From assembly GCA_037893245.1 (NCBI GenBank), contig JBAIAA010001121.1, forward strand, positions 62,001 through 126,000: a stretch of DNA of 64,000 bases, in the 5' to 3' direction. Under the pieces are notes generated by a model. The model was given only the letters and a program-made list of their open reading frames with translations. It made no database searches and was not told where the DNA came from. The stretch's first letter is position 1. Every line of letters begins with the position of its first letter. The position numbers and the translations under genes are program-made. The DNA comes from Crossaster papposus. Its lineage: Eukaryota > Echinodermata > Asteroidea > Velatida > Solasteridae. Below, piece by piece: positions 46,153 to 58,100 of this stretch.

Positions 46153-49100
46153 GTAACGAACGCGCGACTATAGACGAATCCCAAATAAGCACTGGGACCA
46201 TTATTAATGCTCGACTTGAGAACCTATTCACGTTCTATAGGAGTTCATTTGGGGGACAATATACGACAAAATACTACACGATTCCCGTGGGCCAGTGTAA
46301 GAGTACTGCATGCTACAGACTCGAGTAGTAATGCGTGGTATTATAGATGAGGGTTCTTTTAAACAAAAGACCGTCACTGATACGCGCGCCCTCAACTTCA
46401 GTCTTAGATTAGTTGTTTTTAGGGAATTCCCCTGTCAATTGTAACAATTACCTGGCTGTTTTTTTCCCAGAAAAGACGTTGGGAAATGTTTTGGAGAAAA
46501 CCCGTCTCCTGGCATAATAACAGCAAGAGGGGCCTTGCAAAACATTTGAGGTATTTCTAGACTATAGTTCCTCTGTACAAGAATTTTGCATTCCGATGTT
46601 TCTATTCGACGCCATACTTGCACTGTGTCAATCATCATTATTCGCTCGATCCTGGGCGCTGGGAAACGCTCATCGAGCTTCTCTGATTTCCGAGAAGGAA
46701 GTTATGACCTTTCGAATTGGGTGTTGCGCGCAGCTGAGCCGCTGAAATCGTGATCTCCGTTCACAGGTCACAGCCCAGTATGGGCGTAGCGGTTTGTAAG
46801 AGCGAATCATCAACAGAGAAAATTAGCGTGTAAAGGTCGGAGGGTTTGAGAGAAAAAAATGGGTACATTAAAACCCTAACTTCATATAGGGTGTGTGCAA
46901 ATAATCATATTGATTCTGGAGGATTTGGTAGAGTTAGGGTTAATTTCTTAAGATTTGTATTTAGTCACTCTGACAAGAACATGCGAGTGGCATGGGGCGA
47001 GTGTCAATGAATAGGGTGAAAATCCGTCTCGTTTTATCAAACGTCACGATCACAAACAACAAACCCGAAACAGTTCCATTCACTGTAGGCCTACATCCGT
47101 GCCGTGATATCTCGACTTTGGAACTATCAAATGAAACTATTTTCCTGGTAGTTAAAACAAAAAGTAAAGGCTTGGGAATTTTGTTTTGGTGCTTTGCGTT
47201 TTCTGTGGTTTATTACCCACTTTTGTCCCGTTTGTGTCGAATGACACATTACGCGTTTGTCGGCCTTTTTCCCGCTAATCTCTAAATCTCTAACACAACC
47301 ATATCCGGCAAACAGTGCACGGAAGTGCATACGGTGCGTTCTAGCTTTTCGCTTGCCGAATTGTTTCACTTTCAGCTTGGATCTTTGACCATGTGCTGCA
47401 GGATAAATTGGCCGATTTGCCGGGTATTCTCAGTTATGGCTTGGGTCCCATGCATGGCGAAGAAAATCCTAGAACTCTCTCGTCTCTGACTTTCTGTATA
47501 GTACGCTGATGTTGTTTTGGAACCCTCTCCAGGAAACCACTTATCATCAGTGTGACTGGATCAGAAGACTTAGTCGTGACGTCAGTTATATTCTCGTGCA
47601 ATCCTGTGGACATTTATTTTTGTTTCCCTTGTTTTAACCTTGGGGTTTTTCTTCAAGGTTTTAGTTTTGCAACACTGGGTGAAATTTGCCCCCTTCCGAC
47701 AGGAAGAGACCGGGAATTCGTCACTGACTTGCTAGGACATGACATTACATGCTGCGGTATATGGCTTCACGGCTGCAATCGGACATTGTAAGACTATCTT
47801 TGTTATACTTCAACACAGATCTGAACTAGTACGTCTACTTTTGATTTTAACTGTCTGCTGTAAGAGCGATTCCTCAATCCGGGTAGAATGTCAAACCGAG
47901 CACTATAATGTTCCTGTAATACCTTCTGTTGTGGACATGTTACCAGAGTCTTCATTTGCTTTGATCGTATAGTCTCTTTTTAAGATGAATTCTTCGACGG
48001 AGGAGTTTCGATGTGAGCGCTCTGTGAGCATTATCCAGGAAGACTTAAAGGTAAACTAGTGAAGTAGTCTACGAAGTGTATCCCAACTTATACGACCGCG
48101 GGTTGTACAGAGATAATTCTACACCTATTCGTTTTCTCGAACCTATTCTGTTTCGACATTTCCACGCTGCATTAGCATTTTGACCAGCAGTACGGCTGTT
48201 AAAAATATGTATCGAAACAAAACATTTGCATGTTTACGTCCTTGTCCCCGGTTTTCATAACTTTTGTCACTTGTGCATTTTTATCGTTTGAAGCAGCAAA
48301 AGTTCTCAAATTCTAAAGAATGGTGCTTCGGCAACTAACCTAACGAAGTTTGAGCTCTTTGAATGCTGTAGGATGAAATTTCGAGCAAATTATATTCCAA
48401 CATTTCGATTTTACCAACTGCACTTCCTACTTTTTAATGGAGATTTCCAAAAACCTTTTTGAGACGATTCTTTAAACTTCTTTTATTATTTTCTTCCAAA
48501 TGACAGCATGCAAGAAGTAATAATTTCACATTTTAGGGTCATTAATATATCTACATCAAGTAAACTTTTAAATAATAATTTGGTTGGTTAGTTTGGTTTG
48601 GATCAATGCAAAATGTATAGGCCTACTATCCCTTTACGTTTTCGACGAGTTTTCAACGGGAGAAGCCCGCTACAAATCCTGCCCCAAATCCTGCCCCGTG
48701 TCACAGTGAGTTTTCACCCGGTGGTTTAGTCACAGTCATAGGATGTGGATTAATTTGGGCAAATGCTTCTGTTCCGGTTAAAGGGAGATCGAGATGTTTT
48801 TTGTGTATGCTGCTTGTTATTTCACAATGTTCACCGAGGACGCTGTTAATCGATCGAGGACGCTGTTAATCGATAGGGGCTCGTCAGAGCAAATTAGCTG
48901 GACTTGTTGTCTATAAAGGAGACTTAAAAGATCACTCGTTATACTTGGCAGTTAGTAACGTGGCTTTGCAAAACCAGTTTGAGGCTTCTGTTGACATTTG
49001 CCAATAGTTTTGCTAATATAAAGTGTCATTTCAACCGTCTAAATCACAGCGTGACAATCGCAACATCATTTTTAAGAAGGCCACAAACAGCGCCACTTTA

Positions 49101-52100
49101 CACATTGTTTATGACATCGTTAATACATCGCTGTGCGAAACCTAATTTACAACGTTCAACAGAAGGTTATTGTCAACTATCAACAACAAATCAAACGTTC
49201 TACCAATATTTACAATAGCTTGTTTCAGACATGAGAAAGCTGTGTTTGTTCGCTAATGACCAGGGAAATTGTAGGGTGTGGTCATATAATCTGCACCATA
49301 ATTAGCCCGGTTTGGTCTGGTTTATATTCCTTTACGTATATCCTGTCTCAAGACACGCCCTCTGTACATGTCCACCTTGATCCTAGTGATGTATTCCTCC
49401 ATGGACTACTCCATAGCTTGTCTCTTCTGGAAACGGGATGCCGCGTTGATTACTATATTCCGTTACTAACTGTTTCTGTTTCTGTTCCGAAAACGTACAA
49501 ACACCTAAAAAAAAAGCTGTCGACGTAAGTTGGTCACTGGGTGTGAAGCAACTAGAATCTTAATTGTATATTAGGAATCAAACCTTGAATGTTGATGTTG
49601 GCCAGAGCCAGCTTAAAAGGCTTAACATCTGGAGCAGAGCGGATGTCAATGTGAAGTTAGATTCCATTCAAGGATGGTCTTTGGGTAGAATGAGTAACGA
49701 AAACAGTCTTTATTCGTGGTGATGACTTTAGATGAAAATGGTCCGGTTTGTCTGGTAGAAACCCCCCTTGATGAGTTTATATTCAGGTGATCAGTTACAT
49801 TACTAGATGTGAGCCTGTGTGTTTCTTTGTAGATTGTTGTTAGTCTAAGACTTTTTCGTCGATTTTGAAGCGTGTCCCATTTGAGTCTATTTAACATTTC
49901 GGAGAAGCTCGACTCCCTGCTGTATAGTCATGCATGACGAATTTAGCCGCCCCGTGTTGAATACTTTCCAACTTCTTTTTATCTGAAGCAAGTTGTGGGT
50001 CCCAAATGCCTGAACCATACTCCAGCCTGGGTCTAACTATAGTGACTGATACGCAATGGATTTGGTGTGACTGTTACAGTAGTAGATGTTTATTTTGAGT
50101 AAACCAAACATACGGCTGGCTTTTGTAGTAACCTGGTCAATGCGAGTAGACCATTTGAGATCATTCCTGAATTCAACCGCCCAGATACGGATGATGTTTG
50201 ACTTCGTGCAGTTGAGTGGTACCCACAGTAACTTGAGTTAAGAAAACGGTTCTTGTGGGTGACCCGCATAGCGTAACATTTAGAGGCATTAAATGACATT
50301 TGCCTGTTGAAGAAAGTCGGAGTCGGCTACAGTTATTATTTCCCGGTAATCATCTGCAAAGAGTCTCACATGCGATTTTATATTTTGTGGTAGAAATGAC
50401 CGTGACGTCGTGTAAGGAATGAATCGATCCACTTCAGTGCGTTGTTCCTGATGCCAAAGTTATGAAGTTTCGTTAAAAAGGGCGTTGATGGGGAACTGAA
50501 TCGAATGCTTTCCTAAAGTTCATTCTGATCAAGTCGGCTTGGCTCCTTTTCAGCCAGGTCGTGGGTCACTGCAGCTAACTGGGTGTCACAGGAGCGACCT
50601 CTACGGAAACCATGTTGAATGTCGGCTAGTACGTGATGCTTGTCAAGATGAATCATTATGTGATGATATAAAATACGCTCAAGTAACTTGCATGGAACAG
50701 ACGTCAGAGACACAGGTCTGTAATTGCCAGGATTCTTCCTATCACCTTTCTTGAAGAGCGGAGTAACGTTTGCCTCAAACCAGACTTTAGGTAAACATCC
50801 AGGATCCAACCAATTTTGGAAGATCTTCGTATAAATTGATGCAAAAGCAAAATGCAAAAAACATTCTTTTAAAACTCTTGGAGGTCCTGATGCTTTGCTT
50901 GGTTTTAGATCTTTGAGTAATTGTTCTACTCTGATAGGATGAATATGAATTTCAGGCATGTCAGGTAAATCCAGGTCTATGATGGGAAATTGTCTAAATT
51001 CTCAATTGTGAATGCAGAGCTGAACTGTTCATTCAACACATTGACCTTGTCAGCAGAAGAGATAACAGTGGCTCTAGTAGAGTCCGTTAATGTAGTGATT
51101 CCAAACACTTATTTCTTTTGAGCTTTGATAAAATTCCAAAATGGTTTCGAGTTGTTACATTGAAGACTACCGCCGATAACATCATGAATGTATTTTTTAT
51201 TAGCTTTTCAAATTTTACGGTCAGTCATTCGGCGATGTTTTTTTTAAGGTCTCCCATGCAGCCGGTTATATACGCTGTCTAGCTTTCTTGTACAAACGTT
51301 TCTTCTTGCATTATGTCCCGTTTGATAGAACAGTTTATCCAAGGTAATTTCCACTTGGCTGATGTCATTTTAGATGGAATAAATTGGTTGATGAAATCTT
51401 TAATGACATGCTCAAGTTCTGCTACAATTTGATTAACATCCCTTCGAGCAAAGTAGTCAAGCGTCATTCTTTTGTCAAAATCGTGGATACGATTAGCAAT
51501 TTAGAGTAATTGGCCTTGGCGTAGAGCAGCCACTTCCTTCTTACTGTATGGGCGAACCAGTTTAGGTTTAACTGATGTGTTAATCACCACCGCTTCATGG
51601 TCGCTTACACCTGGGATGACAATGGTGCTCTCAACAAAGGAAGGGCAGTTCGTAAAGCACAAGTCTAATATATTGTGAAGTCTAGTAGGCTGTTTAACTT
51701 GTTGACTCAAGTTATTGTCGAGGGCAATTTCAATCATAGCCTTACTCTGTCCAGCGTAGGATCCTCCAGGGTGGAAATTAAATAGATCCAAGTTTACATC
51801 GGGAAGATTAAAGTCCCTCAGTAACCAAATTGATGCGTTTGGGGAAAAGATTCTGAAGGCAGTATCTAGATTTGTAATGTACTCCACATCCGATGTCGGG
51901 GGGGGGGGGGGGGGGGGGGCGATAACAAGCACCTATATACAGAGGTGTGATACCTTGAACACGTACACTAGCGCATATAGCTTCGCAGTCAGTTTGAAGA
52001 TCAATTTCCTCATTAGCAATCAGGGTGTTTTTGATAGCGAGGAAGACACCTCCATGAGAATTCCCTGTCTGCCTATCTATCCCTTCTGAATACCTGATGA

Positions 52101-55100
52101 TAAGATGGCGGAAAGATTTCACCGTTGGCGATGGAGCTATTCAATCATGATTCGGTGCCGGAAACCTGTCAAGTTTTGCTCTAACACTTTGGCAATTTAC
52201 ATTGATAACCTTGAACGAATTAATCTTTGGCTTAGATGTCGTCTTCTTCTTCTGTCTCACAAGTCTCTTTGGGGCTAGATCTAAGGGTAGGATGACCCAG
52301 ACAGGGATCCAAGTCCATCGTATGGCACGTATCCATAATGTCAGCTACATGTAGGGGTTCAAACGAGTTTGACAAATCAAATAGTTATGTTTGGTCAAAA
52401 AAGGATGAGGCAAAGTTTGGCAAACCACAGGTAGAGCACCCCAGGTGTAAGACTCGTGTTTATGTAAAATGTCATACATGTACCAGCACTGTTCATGGAC
52501 AAACAATCCAAATGAAACTATATACGGCATTCCTCGTAATCTATTGCTAGTTGTTTCCACTTAACAGCCTTGTTACAAATCCCACACGAATACTTGGGTT
52601 GATAAGGACCAGGATGTGCTCACATCCCCCGACAAGATCAACCAAAGGAGTTTCATATGTGCGGAGATTCATATGATGAAAAAAATGATGTTTGGACTTG
52701 ACGTTTACCCATGGCGAGTTGACGGTGAAGTGCAAATAAACTTGGCGATAATGATGGCGTAGCAAAGAATTAAGAACTTCTTGAAACGATTGAATGTTTT
52801 AAAACATTGTTCACTATATCAACTAACGTAACTATAGTAACAATTTATATTCTTTTTTTAAATTTTAATTTGTAGTTGAATTACTAAAATGTGTTCCCCT
52901 GGCCTATGATTCACATTTAAAATTAGTTTGTGAGAAAAATTAGTTGGACGGGAAAATGATAACGTCTGCTAAACGAACAACGATGTGTCTTCGCACCGAC
53001 GTTTTATTTTGTTGTCGTTTCTTTCTGCAGATTCGTTCGGGTCATGATATGATTCGAGACACCTTCAAGAAAGTGGAGTGCATCCGCTTTGTGCCCAGCC
53101 AGAAATATCAAGGCGTGTAAGTCATCCCTAAAGCAAGACGTTTGGGACCATTTCACAACATTGTTTAATGTGATGTTTCAAGTTTTAGAAAAAAAGTCAG
53201 ATTGTGGCAGGCAAAAAGTTTAAAGTTTTCTTAACAGCGATATTTGGCGTAAGTATAAATGCCGCACCAAAGGGGTCCTTCATATTCATCTTCTAAAACC
53301 TAAGTTCAAAATCATTCTCGTGACGTTTTTGGAACTGCCTAATAATGATCTGTTTGATCAATCACAGATTTATGATAAAAACAATTGGCATTGGGTAGAA
53401 TGGAGCACGTGTTGCCACATGCAGTCGACTTCTTGTAGGGTTCCGATGCAGAAATGCAAATATTTTGAGACTTTTCCGTTTATATGTTTTATGTAGGTGC
53501 CAGTGTGGCCGTGTTTTTGAGCATCACGGCCCAGAGTGCGTGGAAGCAGAGCCAGGCGAAACGTGGGATCCAGATGACGGGCGATACACGCGCCGCTCCC
53601 CCACCGATGCCTTCGGCGAGGTCGAGTTTCAAGGAGTCTGGACGTCCACGCGGGCTAAGGTGAACATTTATAATGGATAAGATCGATACATTCTGGAAAA
53701 CTGAACAGTTATTTAAATTTAAATTTGAAATTTGAAATTGAATTGAAAATGAATTCAAGGAAAACAGAAAGACTGTAAATGTAATGAGGTACACAAATAG
53801 GTGTGGTCAAAATAGGAAGGAGGAAGATAATGTTTTCCTTCGTCCATGATCAAATTAAGTTTTTTAGCTTAACAAAACAAGAAGTAATTTATTAACAGGG
53901 GTGGAACAATGTTGTCTATCAGTATCAATCAAATTGTGATGACACAAAATAATAATGATGACTATACTGTTGGCCAGTGAGGTCAATTGTGTTGATTAGT
54001 GCAGAAGTGGTGACTTCTGATTACTTGTGATGACTTGTGAGCTACAACTAGTATACTGATGGAGAATGGTGCCTTTTGTGATACTTGTAATGACTTGGTT
54101 TGTAATGACCTAATTAGTAATGATTTGACTTGTGATGACTTGTGATGACTTGTGATGACTTGTGATGACTTGACTTGTGTTGACTTGACTAATTGGGATG
54201 ACTCAACTTGTGACGACTTGTTTAATTTTGTTGTGATATACTTGTGATATACTAATATACTTGTGAGGACTTGTGATATACTTGTGAGAACTTGTGATAT
54301 ACTTGTGAAGACTTGTGATATACTTGTGAGGACTTGTGATATACTTGTGAGGACTTGTGATATACTTGTGAGGACTTGTGATATACTTGTGAGGACTTGT
54401 GATATACTTGTGATGACTTGTGATTTAGTTGCGACTTGACTAGGAATCACTTGTAAGGACTTGTGACTTGTTGATTTATAATTCAAGTGGTGACTTTTTA
54501 TAACTTGTGATGACTTGCAACTCTGTCCCCCAGTATGTCCGTGTGGCTCACGACACCCCAGCCTCGGACATCTTAGATCTTCTGACCAACACCTGGGATC
54601 TGCCCCGCCCAAAGCTCCTGATCGAGGTGACGGGCGGGGCCAAGAATTTTGTCCTCCAACCCAAGCTGAGAAGGGTGTTCCGGAAGGGTATTGTGAAAGT
54701 CGCCGAGTCGACAGACGCTTGGATCTTGACGGGGGGAACCAATACGGGTGAGATGGGAAACACGAAGAGAAGGGGAAGGGGGTTAATATGAGGTACGAGA
54801 AAAGATATCTAGAACGGTTTACAGAAAAAGGTTTACATGTGTAAAATGCATGTTGCAGAGTATTTCTACTCACAACACCCACTACCTTAAAATAAAAAAG
54901 GGCGGGGCCTCAATCCATCCGCACCCTCATGCCCAACGGTATGTGTAAAAGCCAGTGGTTAGTTTTATCAAGATTGACAGTGGCATGGGCGTGGTTCTTT
55001 GACTTTAATAACAGGAGTGATGAAACATGTTGGCAAGGCGCTACGAGAACACACCTTGAGATCACGGCATAAGATCAACGCTATCGGAGTGGTGTCTTGG

Positions 55101-58100
55101 GGAATAGTGGACGGTAACACAGAGCTTGAAGACAAGAGAAACGGACCGTATGCGGTAACAATCAACAAATTAAAGCCGCAATATTTATTTATATTATTTA
55201 CACGCATCATCACATCCACAAACTCCCTTTCAGGTATTATTACTTTCAGCTAAGTGCACACTTTCCCAGGTTGTGCTTCTGCGTTGTGTCGTAATACAAT
55301 GAAGATGCTATCCAACCAACCTGGGCTATGCGCACACTTACTTCTTCGACACAAAAAAGGGTTAGGGTTAGGGTTAGGGAGTCACTATACACATGTAACG
55401 TATATTGACAGGGTGAAGTGACTGATTCCTGACTGAGTCCGAGAACAGACTATCCAATCCCCCTGGTATCTGTGAGTTAGTCTTGCATACGCACTGTGGA
55501 CCTCCGAACAATATAGGTCCACACGATGCGGGAAGAGGTTACGGTGTGTGGACTTGCACACGTCCACAATCCGTTTTTCAGTTTCCGAAAAAGAGCGCTA
55601 GAGGAAAAACGGGTTAGGGTTATATATAGAAAAGATAGAAGGGACAGCTGAGAGGCCCATAATCCTAATTTGAGGGTAAATTTGTTTTAGGGAAGCGAGA
55701 AAAATGAGTATTTAGTCAAAGTTTGTTAACTACACGAATACAAAGGAATGTCCACAGTGCGTATGTAAGGTAAAGCTGGGTGTATCACACCAATGAGGAA
55801 TGGCGTGTGTGAAACCAGCCAAATTGTATGCGAGTCTTTTATAGGACGTCGTTGCTAGGGGAAAAGCGCCCTCTTTTGTCGCACAGAATACCAATTCAGG
55901 AGACATTTTAATGTTTGTTTCCCCCAAATAAACAAAAAACAAAGCAATATGATCATTTATCTTTGCTCCCTTCAAAGTTTGCTCCTGGATGTTGTCTGCA
56001 GACCTGCTGCAATTGATGCAAAGTATCATGCCTAGGGACAAAAATAAAAAGATCCACAGAGCAAATGGTGGATGTTCTAACCGTACACCCAATACTCAAC
56101 TTCAGATTTCTGGTTATTTCTCGTTTCCATATAAGCACTTGAAGAATTGCAAAATTGACCAGTTCATTGGAGAGCAAATGCTGAAAAGTGTCTTGCTTAA
56201 GGACACAAGCACCACGATTTGCATGACTCATTTAGGCACATATTTCTCTTTCCTCCCTTTAGTTCCTGGCAGAGAGTGAAGCATTATCGCGAGACTATTT
56301 CATTGGAGACATTTTGATGAAAAGTGTCTTGCTTAAGAACACAAGCACCACGATTTGCATAACTCAATTAGCCGCATAATTGTTTTTATTATTTTCTTCC
56401 TTGTGTTCCTGGTAGCGAGTGAAGCATTACCGTATGACCAGTTCATTGGAGAGCGCAGGGGCGTCGCTAGACCCGAACCACACCCACTTCATTCTGGTAG
56501 ATAACGGCACGGTGGGCAAGTACGGGGTGGAAATCACTCTCCGATCCAAACTGGAGAAACTGGTATCCAATCAGAAGATGGACTCTGCCAGTAAGTGTAG
56601 AGCCCTTTTCACACTAGACAAATGTCGGGGTTGATGCAGGGTTGAAACCAAGAGCTCTTTCACACTTGAGAATTTTAAACTCTGTGCCAACCCACTGTCA
56701 ACCCCGAGGGTCGAGATTGATTTCAACCTGGGTTGAACTCAACCCTGCTCCAGACCAGGGCAAGATTGATATCAACCCTCCTCTAGACCAGGGTTGAGAT
56801 TGATTTCAACCTGGGTTGAACTCAACTCTGCTCCAGACCAGGGCAAGATTGATTTCAACCATCCTCTAGACCAGTGTTGAGATTGATTCCAACCTGGGTT
56901 GAACTCAACCCTGCTCCAGACCAGGGCAAGATTGATATCAACCCTCCTCTAGACCAGGGTTGAGATTGATTCCAACCTGGGTTGAACTCAACCCTGCTCC
57001 AGACCAGGGCAAGATTGATATCAACCCTCCTCTAGACCAGGGTTGAGATTGATTTCAACCTGGGTTGAACTCAACCCTGCTCCAGACCAGGGCAAGATTG
57101 ATTTCAACCCTCCTCTAGACCAGTGTTGAGATTGATTCCAACCCAGGTTGAACTCAATCCTGCTCCAGCCCAGGGTTGAGATTTTAAAAACTAGGTTGAA
57201 AGTCTTGCCCTGGATTTAAAATAGTAGTAAAATAAGCATGAAGTTTGAAAAGACACAGGGAAGAACACAGGGTTGAAAAATGAAAAAACTCAAATAGGAG
57301 CTTAATTTGACTGCAATATTAAAGTAAAACAAAAACTGTTCAGTGTTAAATTTACACTGTTCGAGTGGTTTAAAATTATTACCAGTGTTAATCCTACACC
57401 GAAATGCACAAGTCTGGCCATTTTTGATCTAAAGGTGATTGCAGAATTCCTGCCGTCTGTCTGGTTCTAGAGGGCGGGCTCAACACTATTCAAGTGGTCT
57501 TTGAGAACATTACCAAGGATCCCATCATCCCTGTGGTTATCGCCGAGGGGAGCGGTCGGGGGGCGGACCTCATCGCGTATGCCTACACCAAGTCGGATGC
57601 AGAGGGGTTGGTATTTCCACTCGTCGAGAGTTGTATTCAAGTCCTGGCAAGTCCATCACAAGTCCTTTAGTCTCAAGTCAAATCACTGGCTTTTCAAATG
57701 ACATGTTACAAAAACATTCCTTTATCAATGTTCAACCAGTTACTTTGGACTGGCCTTATAAAAAGACTTGCAGGGACTCAAATACAACTTTGTGCTACAA
57801 TATTGTCTTGTTTTGAGAATATATGTTTCTAGGCTATTTGTTTTTGTATTGTGTTGATGCAAAGAATTTAATCTCGTGCTAGCTACGCGGCGATTAATCG
57901 TAGGTTTCTCAAAAATGCACTGATGCTTAACTGGAAGGTGATCGACTGTTTGTTTGGGGTGTTTGCTTATTTGTTTGTTCCTTTTATTTGCAGAATGCTT
58001 TTGCCGGATCACAAGGAAAGACTAAAAAAGAAGATAGCACAAACGTTTCCTAGCAACCGAGACAAGCATGAGAGTCTCTTTGAAGATCTTGTACAGGCCA

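Larger units (their letters stand above)
49560..52300 (-). mobile_element. Decayed non-LTR retrotransposon (CR1/Jockey-like LINE)
   Basis: On the - strand, in order: endonuclease pieces (about 52210-51501) with GGVFLAIKN, YIGACYRPP, LLRDFNLPDV and SDHEAVV; a linker with PWINCSIKR (51467-51279); reverse transcriptase (50959-50513) with PLFKKGDRKNPGNYRPVSLT and QHGFRRGRSCDTQL; a decayed RLFADD segment (about 50360); and C-terminal frames near 50299-50090 and 49897-49646. Frameshifts, stops and a missing central RT segment show it is inactive. It lies antisense to TRPM inside intron 1. Confidence 0.88.
46153..53030 (+). other. TRPM intron 1, 6.9 kb
   Basis: Holds a partial family C repeat (46650-46800), a candidate optional exon (47985-48050), a 20-bp tandem duplication (48835-48874), and a LINE on the opposite strand (49560-52300). 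The remainder is AT-rich with no further gene. Confidence 0.7.

Noticed and set aside
53983-54882. 299-codon open frame on the - strand with SISQVLT repeats
   Set aside because: It is the translation of a 21-bp minisatellite (21 is a multiple of 3) and overlaps real TRPM exon 4 on the other strand.
57611-57616. GTATTT as the TRPM exon 7 donor
   Set aside because: It looks like a better donor than GTTGGT, but it shifts the frame relative to exon 8, whose reading frame is fixed by LPDHKERLKKK.
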